Positions 39,251 through 50,129 of a stretch of DNA of 64,000 bases are shown here, piece after piece; position 1 is the stretch's first letter, and every line of letters starts with the position of its first letter. A program made the translations under genes and the position numbers. The notes beneath the pieces were generated by a model. That model saw only the letters and a program-made list of their open reading frames with translations. It was not told where the DNA came from and did not search any database. The DNA is from Caprella mutica (Eukaryota > Arthropoda > Malacostraca > Amphipoda > Caprellidae). The stretch lies in contig CANNZV010001150.1 of assembly GCA_947561585.1 (NCBI GenBank), positions 62,001 to 126,000 of the forward strand, given 5' to 3'.

Positions 39251-39482
39251 AGGGTCACGCAGGTAAATTGCGGCCCTTTTATTTTTAATTGCGGCCGTAT
39301 CAAGAGAGTCTCTAAAACATTCTGAACCGAAATTAAATTAAAATGGGATATTAGCTATTAAAAGAAGCGCAGGCATGCTATAATTTATTAATTTAAATTT
39401 TTAACTTGAGTTTTGAAGCCATGATGTTTCTGTTGTAGAGGCCGCAGTTAGTTAGTGTGCCGCAATTTACCTGCTTGACCCT
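39251..39482. mobile_element. MITE with AGGGTCACGCAGG termini (copy 3)
   Basis: Left end AGGGTCACGCAGGTAAATTG; right end CAATTTACCTGCTTGACCCT. It shares internal words with copy 1 (AAAGAAGCGC, GCATGCTATAATTTATTA). A fragment with a similar right end (CGCAATTTACCTTCATTACC) lies at 39546-39596. Confidence 0.75.
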
Positions 39483-39900
39483 ATGTCTGCTAGCTTTGCA
39501 TTTCTTTTAATTTATTAGTGCTATGAATCTATTTATTTTGGTGGAATTAAAGGCCGCATTTTTCTACTACGCCGCAATTTACCTTCATTACCCTATATAA
39601 TACTTCCATTATTTTCGATATGTTCTGAGTTATATTTGGAAAGGGAGTATTAACATAAATAACGATACTTAGATTATTAAAAAAAAGAATTTTCTTAACT
39701 GTCAGAATTGTTAAATTCTTATATTTACTTGCACTTTTTGAATACGGGGAGTGTCTTGAACGGCGGTGCTTCCTTGACGAATGAATAATTAATATTTGCC
39801 TTTTAGTTTTCTTACCCTCTGTACTTAACATTTGTCTATTGAAATAATAATTTTTTTCAGTATCTGAAGTACCCTATTGACGTTTTTACTTTTGATAAAA

Positions 39901-39948
39901 ATGGATAAAAATGAAGAATTAGTAGCCACAAACTTATCAGCAGATGAT
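39901..39948 (+). CDS. Nested zinc-finger/tyrosine-recombinase-like gene, coding exon 1
   Basis: The start codon at 39901 opens MDKNEELVATNLSADD, followed by donor GAT|GTAAGT in phase 0. The next exon starts in phase 0 after TTTTTTTCACAG. The context AAAATGG around the start is favourable. The exon probably begins at 39861 after a further acceptor. Confidence 0.7.
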
Positions 39949-40059
39949 GTAAGTATACACTGAAAACAAAACTTTATAGCTTGAGATTCTTATATTAATA
40001 TTTTTAATCATGTCTGATTATTTACTTTTTAGTTTATTTTGAATTTCTTTTTTTCACAG

Positions 40060-40309
40060 GTAATTACACACAAATTGGATATAAATTGGAAGAAATTGAA
40101 GGACAGTGTAGAAAGCTTTCTACTTAAACATGAACAAGGCGAGCCTTCTCGATATACCTTAAAAAAGAGACTGACAGAGAAGGAACTAACGAAGGAGACA
40201 GCCAATCATCTAAGAGTTGCCGAAGAAAAATTTCTACATTGTGTCATGGAATCTATGACTGTCTATCTCGACAACGTCCATGCTTGCAAGAAGATGGATG
40301 AAATTTTGG
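40060..40309 (+). CDS. Nested zinc-finger/tyrosine-recombinase-like gene, coding exon 2
   Basis: This exon is 250 bases, phase 0 in and phase 1 out (ATTTTGG|GTAAGA). It encodes VITHKLDINWKKLKDSVESF onward, residues 17-99, a charged and largely helical stretch with no known domain. The intron after it is 106 bases. The joined codon GGA (Gly100) is restored by the acceptor TTGTAG|GA. Confidence 0.8.
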
Positions 40310-40415
40310 GTAAGAAATTTGTATTTGTATATTTTGTCTTGCTTAATAAATTGTGCATCATGCATACTAGGATGATGATACTAATATGTTAATGCTTTGT
40401 ATTTTTGTATTGTAG

Positions 40416-42640
40416 GAACGGAAGAAGAATCAGCGGTGCCATCTGTTGTAGACCATCTTGCTGTTGGTGCTGTTGAGCAGCTGAAAGATGGGTCTTTAAA
40501 ACATCAATGCCCGATGCATCGCTGCCAATCATCTACCTTCAAATTACGCAGACATCTACAAAATCAACACATGGACTTGCCTGTAGATAAATTGAATTAT
40601 GCAGTAGAAATGTCTGCTGTAATGACTAGAAATAGACGAGGTAGAAAGTCTAGCGTCGTAAGTAGAGGTAGATCTTCCCCTGTTAGAATGTCTAATAAAT
40701 CGAATGTTTTAGTCAGCAGGAAACACAATCACAAAAAATGTGTGATTTGTTTGAAATTAGTAATTAACCTCTCCGATCATGTAAAAAATGTACACAAGGT
40801 AAAGTGCGATGATGCCATGTATAGCTTCTACGTGAAGGAGCCTCCTGTCATCCCTTCGTGCTACACCAAGCTTGAAAATGGAGTAAGAGTGGAACTACAA
40901 GATGGTGAACTGGCCGAAGCTAAGAGGGCACACTCCGTAGATGTGGAACGTCAACAAGAGGATCTTAATCTCTTGAAAATTACTAGAGAGAATATAGAGA
41001 CTATGAAGGATAAAATAAGGGAAGTAGAAGATTTAGGAGAGTACCGCAACCTAAAAAAAAGCTTGGAAGATGAAATGTCCAAGTACAAGAGACTTCGCTT
41101 CAAAGACAAGAGGAAATATTCCGAACAAGTTAAGCTGTGGAGAGACTCCTTCAGTGCATATCTGACTTCTCGTAAACAAAACAATCCTGAAAGAGCTGTT
41201 CGTATGGCAATGGATGTAATTTTGCCTTACGAATCTGTGAGTGAAGATATATCATTTGCAAATTTATCCAAGCCATCAGCAATAAGAACCATTTTGAACT
41301 GCTTTAATGAAAAGGAAGGAATTTCTAATACTTCAAAACTGAAGTACTTGAGAATGTTTGGACTCTTTGTCAAGTTTTTGTTTACGGATGTTTCAAGTCC
41401 AGAGAGAACCGAAGATATGACTAGCGTTGAGCTCATCAGTATGGATATCAAAGCTAAGCACATCTACTATGAGATTGATAACCAATGTGTTATTCTATCA
41501 AAGTCTTGCGGAGCGGATCTAGTGAAGACAAAAAAGAAGGCAAAGTCTAAGCTTCTAACAAAGCAAGAAATCGAAGACTTGATTTCAGAAACCAGGACCT
41601 ATTTGATGGACGTATTAGGTGATATGAAGAAAAATATCCATAGGAGTTACTCAAAGAAGCAATTAGCCAAAGTGAGGAATTCTCTTATACTAATCGGCAC
41701 GGTTAGACTGGGAAGAAGAGCAATGGAATTCACAACTATGAAAGTATCTGAAGCTGAAGACGCGGAGCTCACTGATATTGATGGTAAAAAATATTATTTT
41801 ATTAAAGTTGTGGAGCAGAAGACTACCAAATCATCAGGAGAGCCCGCTACAATTCCTTACGAAGAGGAAGAATACAAAGTTCTGGCAACCTATATAAAAG
41901 ATCTTAGACCACGTATTGCTGAGAATAAATTTTGTGATCTAGTCTTTCCCTCCTTTCCAAACCTAAACACAAGTGCATCTAATGATCTTTCTCTAGCTGG
42001 TGTTTTTAAACTTATGCAAGGTTTTCCTACTTCATCTGGGAAGAAGTTCTCATCAAGAACCCTGAGGAGTTCCTTCATAACAATCAATAGAGGCAAAGGG
42101 AATATGTCTGAAAATGACAAAAGAGATATGGCCAAGGCTATGAACCACTCGCTAAATACTGCAGAGCGTCACTATAACTATCAGGAGTTATCGAATTCTG
42201 TAGTGAATACGTTATCCTTAACTCAAAACACTTCAGCAGATATTCCTTCAACAAGTGACATCACGTTAGAGTCTATCATCTCGGAGAATTCTCAGTCTCA
42301 AGGTGAAGAAGCTTTCAAGGCCTCCACTCCACTCAAAAGGAAGCAGCCGGATGAAGAGTTTAGCTCTGATGAAAGTGCTGACGTTACCATCAAAGAGCTA
42401 AGAAGCAAAAAAGTGAAAAAAGTTCACAATGATGAAAATTACATTAATACCCTGAGAGCTCTCATTGATTCCATTGTGAAGGAGTTTCAGTTAGTTGGAA
42501 GAAAGGATGAATTACTGACAGCTAGTGGCTTGATCAGTACTAAATCGGTTTCGAAACTGATTCCAAAGGAAATGATGGAGAGAATGTCTACAAAACTCCT
42601 CCGAAAACTCATCAAAGAGTCCTTAGAAGATATGCCATGA
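40416..42640 (+). CDS. Nested zinc-finger/tyrosine-recombinase-like gene, coding exon 3
   Basis: This exon encodes residues 100-840 of an 840-residue protein. Two C2H2-like fingers are visible: C131, C136, H146, H151 (CPMHRC...HLQNQH) and C208, C211, H221, H226 (CVICL...HVKNVH). A charged, probably coiled region follows (about 260-345). The C-terminal half resembles tyrosine recombinases: an Arg block (IGTVRLGRRAMEF, about R530), a Lys region near 568-571, SRTLRSSF (R650) and MNHSLNTAERHYNY (H677, Tyr at 686 or 688). The usual His of the HxxR motif is Arg here. A basic, Ser-rich tail follows. It could be a Crypton-type transposon gene or a domesticated descendant. It runs opposite to the host gene. 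AATAAA at 42777 may end the transcript. Confidence 0.85.
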
Positions 42641-43259
42641 TAAAGTATATTATGTTTCAATAATTATTAAATCTATACATTATGTAAAATGTAATTGTCT
42701 TAAAAATAATTAAACTTTATTTTCCGTGCTAGTTTATTATTATCATCCCCACGCAAAGTCAAAATATTCAATTTAAATAAACATTCATTCATAAATAAGT
42801 AAATTAACTTGCAACAGCAGTGAAAGATACAGCAGGATATGTCCAGGTCCTACTTATTCAAAATTCAATTACAGATTCGAATATCGTATGTCCTAATTCG
42901 AATTCTGCCTATTTATTTACCAAAATATAAAGAAACTATCTAAAAATGGGAGTTTGAGAAAATATCAGGCTATTGAGGAAAAAAATCAGGACGTCCGGAA
43001 TTAAATGTCCTTCATTCTCGCAGCTTTGGGAAGTCCAGGTCCTGTTTTCTCGGGAAAATATCCTGATTTTTTCCAAAAACTATCACTCATGTTCGGAAAA
43101 AGGTAATTTGCATGTACGGATATCCTGTCTCTTTCCAGTATAAAACCTATGGTTATTTTACTCTCAAGAATAGACGCATGCGTCACGAAAACTTCCTTTC
43201 AACAGCGAATGCCTCCTTCAATGATGCATGCGTACCGCCTTTCAACACTGTGTGCGCTT
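42641..43259 (+). other. 3' untranslated region of the nested gene and flanking DNA
   Basis: AT-rich sequence after the stop codon. AATAAA occurs at 42777-42782. The word CAGGATATGTCC at about 42833 recalls the 60-bp minisatellite but is not tandem here. No other gene is seen. Confidence 0.5.
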
Positions 43260-43288
43260 GTTGAAAGGAAAGTTGAACAGGTGTGGAC
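43260..43288 (-). repeat. Right copy of the 29-bp long-range inverted repeat
   Basis: It reads GTTGAAAGGAAAGTTGAACA then GGTGTGGAC, the reverse complement of 34480-34508 apart from one base. Further CTTTCAAC words lie just inside it. Confidence 0.75.
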
Positions 43289-43732
43289 ATAGCTTAAAAT
43301 ATTCAGAGAGCTGTAGGCGGGGGATTTAGGGACATTAGGCGGAAAGATTTTTATATAATGTGTATCCATATTACAAACCGAAGCCACATTGTAATTTATT
43401 TATTTTTCGTCATTTCCAAGGATTGAAAGATATTTTATAAAAAATAAAATGATTTTACTGATTAACATAATGTGTTTCCATATTACCAACTGCATTCATA
43501 TATTGCTCAACAATTTGAATTCATTCATTATCATGGATTTCATTATAAATACATACAAGAGAAGGGGAAAAAATACTCTTGAATGGCTACGCTTACATCT
43601 TGGAAAAAAGTGACTGGTTAATATATTATAGAAAGTTATTAGTTATAAAAACGCTTATATAAATTATAGCAACGGATATATGAACCGATTTTCTTTAAAT
43701 AACCGTCATTTGAATAAAAAGATTCTGCCAAA

Positions 43733-43803
43733 TCTCTTTCGGTCCAATATCTTTTCGACCATCTGACCTTCGGCCAAATGTCCGTTCGGCCAACTGTCAT
43801 TCA
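43733..43803. repeat. Fragment of the GGCCAA(A/G)TGTCC element family
   Basis: It contains TTCGGCCAAATGTCCGTTCG and neighbouring degenerate copies, as at the ends of the element at 8263-8767. Only one end is present. Confidence 0.55.
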
Positions 43804-43961
43804 GGTTCAGGTAGAAAAATATGTTGAAAATGAGAAGTGATTTGAAAAATGGGCTAAATACACGAAGAAATTATTATTAATTCAATACATAAGAGATATG
43901 TAGTAAATATACGAGGATTATCTAGCAGAGATACAGGAAAAATCTAACATATACGGTATCC

Positions 43962-44954
43962 GGTAAATTGTTCGAAAACAATTGCTCGAAAGACAATTGC
44001 TCGAAAACAATTGCTCGAAAAACAATTTCTCTAACGAACAATTGCTCGAATGATTAATTGCTCGACTAATTAATTGCTCGAATGTGATAGAAGAATAACA
44101 GTCAAGAAGATAGAGAAATTAGGTAGAGTAGGGAAACTATAAAATAAACAAGTGCATGGCACGATTAACAAAAGTCGTGCTAACTTTAATTAGTAAGATT
44201 TACCTTTAACCAAAGGCCATATCGCTGAAGTCAAAAGGTAATTAAGTACAATGGACTGATAAAAAACAATCAGAAAGGAAAATAGCTTCACCTTCTCGTT
44301 CTTAAAATATGTCGAGAAATCTATACTCCACACAACCGTAAGGTGACACAGTCCCTATATCCTTAACATCACCAATCCATACTCACACTACACCCACAAC
44401 TGTAATTGCTTTTTTCAATATTCAACAGCTATCAACTCAAACATTGATTAAATAGTATACGTAAATATACTGAAAATTTACTTACTTTGCCATAACTTTG
44501 AGTTATTCCACCTATTGAGGTGCCACATACATATAGGCTATTTGAAAATTAATCTACAAAATCATTCGGGTTTTATGATAAAAAGAACATGAATAGTACC
44601 ACTGCACCAGATGATACCCATTCACATGTTACAAACGAGATGATGCAAATGGCCTCTAGGGAAAAAAAAAAAAAAAAAACAGGTAGAGTAGGCTTCAAAA
44701 TCAGTCATTCAAGGATTAATAGTAAATAGCTATAAACAAATAGTCACAGTTTTTAACAATTACTAAAAAGAAACAAAAATGGTTGGTGCAGATCCACCTC
44801 ATGAATAACTGACTTTTATGAATTTGAAAACGGTGTGCAATTTAATAATTCGAGCAATTGTTCATTCGATCAATTGTTAGTTCGAACAATTGTTTTTCAA
44901 TCAATTGTCTTTCGAGCAACTGTTTTCGGGCAATTGTTTTTCGAGCAATTTACC
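43962..44954. mobile_element. About 1-kb element with CAATTGCTCGAAA arrays at both ends
   Basis: The left terminus GGTAAATTGTTCGAAAACAA and the right terminus (reversed, GGTAAATTGCTCGAAAAACA) are inverted. Each end carries six or more copies of CAATTGCTCGAA-like words, in opposite orientation at the two ends. The middle is AT-rich with no transposase. A run of about 18 A lies at about 44660. I could not find a target duplication. Confidence 0.65.
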
Positions 44955-45219
44955 TAGAACCAACAAATACACATTGAAGATCCCCTCCAAAAAATAAAAC
45001 CTGCCCACTTACTTAACCTTATGTTTTTTAAAGACATTATCTTTCTATTAAAAACAAGAAGGATAAAATCTTTACAGAACCTTATGTGAAATATTAAAAA
45101 GTAATATTAATTTTAGTATTTATCTGAGGTGCAACTGAAGGGGGTAGAATTTACCGGTGTGGAATATACCAATCACCACCTAGCAAAGATAGAGGGAATG
45201 TCTATGAAATAGTTCTTAC

Positions 45220-45278
45220 CTCTTCATTTCTAGCTGCATCATATATGTACGCTTGGTTCTCGGAACAAACTGGAGCAT
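45220..45278 (-). CDS. Sidestep-like receptor, short exon opening the last Ig domain
   Basis: This 59-base exon has acceptor TTCTTTCCAG and donor GAAGAG|GTAAGA. It enters in phase 1 and leaves in phase 0. Joined to the T left by the exon at 50625 it gives Tyr, then APVCSENQAYIYDAARNEE, followed directly by VTVGCKLDAYP of the next exon. The xAPVC linker before the membrane-proximal Ig is typical of Sidestep proteins. It was found by splice phase and motif, being too short for ordinary frame calling. Confidence 0.92.
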
Positions 45279-46089
45279 CTGGAAAGAAGTAAAAGTTTTA
45301 AGATTTTATATCCTTTGAGTTAGTGTGTGTGATGATTATTTAGCATATAATGGAAATACTGAGAATGTGTAGTAAGCAGTTTACTGTGATACTAATATTG
45401 AACCGTTCCATTGAATTGAGAAACTATTAACATACAAAATACGAAGTGAGCGACATTCCTATGTACTCACAATAGAATTTAACTAAGTTTTTTTTTCACA
45501 ATAATATTTTTTACCTTATTACCAAAGAACTAAGAACCAAAGAACTAATAAAGAGTAAATTGCTAACCATAAAGATAAAAAGTGTTCCTATTTTTCAGTT
45601 ATACCATTTCTGGGTAAAGATTACATGAGAGTTCAAGATAAAGTGAAAAATATATTAGTTAAAATCTGAGCGAAAGGTAGCCCCAATTTATCGTGAATCG
45701 CTTCATTGTTTGGTCGAATTTTAACCTATAATTTTTACGCATTGTATTAAAATAAGTGTACTTAATTTAAGCACTGGGATGAAATGAATCATTAAGAATG
45801 TAAATATGGTACCCTATCTAACTGATATTTTCATTTCATACAAATGTCATTATAGTGAAATATAAAATCTTTGATAAATTACAACAAATGTTAAAGGCGT
45901 ATAAAGTGATTCAAAATATTGAAAAAATGTTTACGTGATAATTGTGTCATTGAGTTCAATTGAACCTCTAAGTTCCTTTATTGTGTTATTGATTGAATTC
46001 CAATTGAAGTTGTGAAGTATTTATAAAATGATATTTGACCAGTTTTAAGTACATAAAAATATTCTGAATGAATGTTTGTATCTTCCCTG
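45279..46089 (-). other. Intronic AT-rich DNA, nothing recognised
   Basis: This is the part of the 5.3-kb intron next to exon 45220. There is no repeat or reading frame I can support. Confidence 0.5.
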
Positions 46090-46860
46090 ATTAACACAAG
46101 ATTGTGCGATTCGTACTTTTTTTAAGGATGGACTTCCATCCTTGGTGTCAAATTCCAGGGTCACTTCTATTCTATCTGTCTTCAGTAATATTTTTGAGAA
46201 AATTATTTATTCACGCCTCTATACCAAAACAAGAAGGATTTATTCCTGGAATATTCACTTAATTTTCCAAGAGTAAATCCTTTAATATCCCAGGAGTAAA
46301 TCCCTAAATATCCCAGGAATAAATCATTCTTGCATGTCTGGGTAAGTACTTGAATTCACGTTATATATTGAATAAATTTCAATAAGCATTTAGAAAAGGA
46401 ATTCTGCCTCAAACGCAAGGTTTCAATATTTAATTACATTCATGAAGCACTTGATAAGGACAACTATGTGTTTTCGTTATTTCTTCATTTTAAGAAAACT
46501 TTCAACTGTATCGATCAATTCATTTTTGTGAGAAAGTTTTATCATTATGGTGTAAGAAGTGTAGTTTTAAAATTATTCGAATTCTATTTACATAATAGGT
46601 ATCAATATATTTTTGTTTTGTTAAAAAAGACAATATGTATCTGTATATGTCTAAATATCTGACCGCAAGTTGGTGGGGCATGGGCTACCTCAAGGATCAG
46701 TTCTTGGTGTTTACTGTTTTTGATCTTCATAAATGGTATACATGTACACAACATATACACTTAAAGTTCCTTACTATAGAAAATTTAAATGCAGCAAAGT
46801 TTCATATGCAATTACCACTTGAAACAATTTTCCAGAAGATCTTTGGAAAATGAATTCATG
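46090..46860 (+). pseudogene. Fossil of a non-LTR reverse transcriptase
   Basis: Plus-strand fragments align by eye to LINE reverse transcriptase blocks in order. IFEKIIYSRLY (about 46190) is like the block before the fingers. FSLFLHFKKTFNCIDQFIF (about 46470) stands for DxxKAFDxVxH, and YHYGVRSVVLKLFEFYLHNR for the HYGIRGxxLxxFxSYLxNR block. SWWGMGYLKDQFLVFTVFDL stands for GVPQGSVLGPLLF. Several frame changes and stops occur. It is a Jockey/CR1-like relic distinct from the intact LINE at 52-58 kb. Confidence 0.65.
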
Positions 46861-47505
46861 AAATATATTCAAAGTTAGAGTAAAAATCAAATAATCCATT
46901 CATATTCTGATCTCTATCTATATAAAGTAGCGGACAAAATATGAGGGTAGGCAAAGACAAGTTATCTAAGTCTTTAATTTCATAAAAAGTACAAAACACA
47001 CATTAATAAAATTTTGCACGTATATTCATATAGAACTCATATATATTTGTATGAAATTTCAAAGCATTTGGACTAATATTCAAGGAAAAGTTCCATATTT
47101 TACTTCAAACACTAAATTTTGCTCTGGTCAAAAGTTAAGGGTAGCCATCATAAACTTTGAAATATTCGCGAATATTGGCAATTAACTTAATAATTTGTGA
47201 ATAATTCTTTGCTATATCACTCTAATACATCTTCTACCACAAAATTCTAATAATTTTGCACAATATGAAGGAGTTACCCATCTTCTATTCATCCTCAGGA
47301 AATGTCCACAAGTTTCCCCTCTGATACAGTCTCTAATTATCGTTGCAAGAGATTTCTATGGTCACATGAAGGTCCAAAACGATTGTGCAACATATTGTGG
47401 CTCAACATAAGCAGTATGGAGTTGTTGATTCAAAACTGAATAATGGTAGACTTCCCAAAGCATTGCTGAGTGAAGATCATGCAAGTCTTCAAAGTAGCTT
47501 GCAAG

Positions 47506-48619
47506 CAGAGATGGGCGGGAAAGTACTTCCCAAGTACCAAGTAAAAGTACTAAGTAACAAGTAAGTACTTCAAGTACTACTTGAAGTACTTTCTAAAAAG
47601 TACTTTGAATAATTACTTAGAAGTACCTTTTAAAGTACTTGTTACTTCCCAAGTAAAATGTACTTTGCAAAGTACATTTTTTCCTTTCAGTCAAGAGATT
47701 TTAAAAGATTAGTTCTACAATCTGAACAAAATTAATTCTTTTTCTCATGAAAACTGTATTTAAAGCAACTGGATAAAAATTAGAGTTTGAAGAAGGCCAT
47801 AGAAAATTGTTTTTCAAACAGTGAAATTGAAAACTTTGTCAAACAGTAGAATCAAAAACTAAGACATTGTATACTTTTATGTGAAGGTGAATATTTATAT
47901 TTTCTGACATACAATAATGTATATGAGTAATATTGACCAATTTAAGTACATTGAATATTTATATTGTGATACCTAGATATCACAACCAATATTTGTCAAA
48001 CACATTGACGAATTATAAGCGTGTGGACGTGTACAGTGAGTCACTGTGATGATGTACTATCAGAAAAAAGAGTCACTGTGATGATGTACTATCAGAGAAA
48101 AGAGTCACTGTGATGATGTACTATCAGAAAAAAGAGTCACTGTGATGATGTACTATCAGAGAAAAGAGTCACTGTGATGATGTACTATCAGAGAAAAGAG
48201 TCACTGTAATGATGTACTATCAGAGAAAAGAGTCACTGTAATGATGTACTATCAGAGAAAAAAGCCACTGTGATGATGTACTATCAGAGAAAAGAGTCAC
48301 TTTGGTGATGTACTATCAGAGAAAAAAGCCACTGTGATGATGTACTATCAGAGAAAAGAGTCACTGTGATGATGTACTATCAGAGAAAAGAGTCACTTAG
48401 AAGATGTACTGTCAGAGTTAACAGTATAAATTATTAGTTTTTGAATTGTATTATTGTAAATGTACTTGGTACTTGAAAGTACTTTAAAAATTACTTGGTA
48501 CTTGTACCTTGAAAGTTCTTTTTTATTTGAGTACTTGGGCAACTACTTCAAGTACATTGATTTACGAGTACTTGTACTTAGTACTTAAGTACTTTCGATG
48601 TACTTTTCGCCCATCTCTG
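47506..48619. mobile_element. Non-autonomous hAT element nested in Tc1 copy A
   Basis: The termini are CAGAGATGGGCGGGAAAGTA and, reversed, CAGAGATGGGCGAAAAGTAC. They are flanked by a perfect 8-bp duplication CTTGCAAG (47498-47505 and 48620-48627). CAGxGxTGGGC ends with 8-bp duplications are diagnostic of hAT. Both arms are dense in AAGTACTT words. The centre holds a 32-bp minisatellite. No transposase is present, so it depended on a helper. Confidence 0.93.
48030..48420. repeat. 32-bp minisatellite inside the hAT element, about 12 copies
   Basis: The unit is GAGTCACTGTGATGATGTAC plus TATCAGAGAAAA. Variants include CACTGTAATG, CACTTTGGTG and GCCACTGTG, and are clustered. It forms the internal body of the hAT element. 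Confidence 0.92.
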
Positions 48620-49679
48620 CTTGCAAGGTAGTTTCAACACTTCTGGTCAAATTTTTCGTGAGATAGATGTCATGTCTGGTGGTATGGTGTCCCAGTCTAC
48701 TTTTTTGCTTCGACTTCAACAAGTTGGCTTGCAATCATTTGTCCCTGCATCGAAGCCTTCAATCTCAAAAAAGAAACGGAAAGTGTTACTTGTGTTTTGT
48801 CATGAGTATGTCGTTTGGTCGATTGATCAGTGGTCGAAATTACATTCTAGTGATGAATGAAAGAAAAATAGAAGTTTTTGGCTCCTATGGGAAAGTACGA
48901 ATTAAGCGTAAAGTAGGGGAAATGATAACTCTGAACTGCGTCAAGAAAACGGTAATTTTGGAGGAGGTAGTGTGATGGTTTAGGGGGTAATTTTTTCTGC
49001 TGGACCTGGTTCCATTGTTCGTCTACGAGGAGGAGTTATTGCAGAAGTATAAAAAAGCTCTTTCGTCATCATACTCTCCCCTATCAACAAGCAGCTGACC
49101 CTCAACCACAGTGTTTCAAGCAGGACAACGTACCCTACTACTCAGATAAAAAAAGTTACGACTCTATTAGTAGATGAAGAAATTGCTCTAATGAGCTGGC
49201 TTTCACAGAGTCCTGACCTCAATCGAATTGAAATTGTTTAGATAATAATTGGAGACTGTACTCAGAGAAGAAACACAAGAAATGTGGAAGAATGGTGGTC
49301 ATTTCTCGAAGATGAGTAGAAGATGGATAACTCATTCATATTGTGCCAATTTTGTTGAATTTTGTGGTAGAAGATGTATTGAAGTGATATAGTAAAGAAT
49401 TATTCACAAATTATTAAGTTAATTGCCAATATCTGCGAATATTTCAAAGTTTATGATGGCTACCCTTAACTTTTGACTAGAGCAAAATTTATTGTTTGAA
49501 GTAAAATATGGAACTATTCCTAGAATATTTGTCCAAATGCTTTGAAATTTCATACGAATACATATGAGTTCTATATGAAAATACATGCAAAATTTCAATA
49601 ATGTGTGTTTTGTAATTTTTATGAAATTAAAGATTTAGATAACTTGTTTTTGCCTACCTTTATATTTTGTCCGCTACTG

Positions 49680-50129
49680 TATATTTTGGAATTTAAACAT
49701 CAAATGGATTTTTAAATACACCTATCTAGTGTCTATGCATTTTATTTCATGAGTTGATGTTTGTGTTTTTGTAATTACATCTGTTGATCTATTTATTAGT
49801 TAGGTTACCGAAGAACCTCCTTTGGCGGTTAGAGGGCTCTCATTAATCATTTTTTTAATATCTTTGTAATGAGATGGATGTTTTCCCGACATTCATATCA
49901 AAATGTATAGGAATACAAGATTTTATTAAATAATAAGTCTGCAGAGATCTTGAGGAAGGGCAACAGCAGTAATAAATACAAGAAGCAGTACCACGCACTG
50001 CTGGACAAACTAAAGCTACGCCTAAAGTTACGGGAACTGAGTCGAGGAAGATGCACTGAAACTGAATTTCGGGAGTTGAGATACGATCAAAAGTTGAGCA
50101 GTGAAGGACACCTGCAGTGGATAGGATTT
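49680..50129. other. Intronic DNA, nothing recognised
   Basis: AT-rich sequence with the word TTACCGAAGAACCTCCTTTG at about 49805. No coding or repeat evidence. Confidence 0.45.

Larger units (their letters stand above)
46925..49679 (+). mobile_element. Tc1-like transposon (copy A), interrupted by a hAT element
   Basis: Terminal repeats are AGTAGCGGACAAAATATGAG on the left and, reversed on the right, CAGTAGCGGACAAAATATAA. TA lies at both sides. Without the insertion at 47506-48619 it is about 1.63 kb. The plus strand carries a decayed transposase: GSFNTSGQIFREIDVMSGGM, then SISKKKRKVLLVF...VVWSIDQWSK, then in another frame ERKIEVFGSYGKVRIKRKVG. A late DDE-region match is LTSIELKLF. The second copy is at 60923-62541 in the opposite orientation. 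Confidence 0.9.

Noticed and set aside
40951..42135. Minus-strand frames of 77-81 residues
   Set aside because: Antisense shadows of the recombinase-like gene.
44655..44680. Run of about 18 A as a retroposed poly(A) tail
   Set aside because: It lies inside an element bounded by its own terminal repeats, and no retroposed gene body precedes it.
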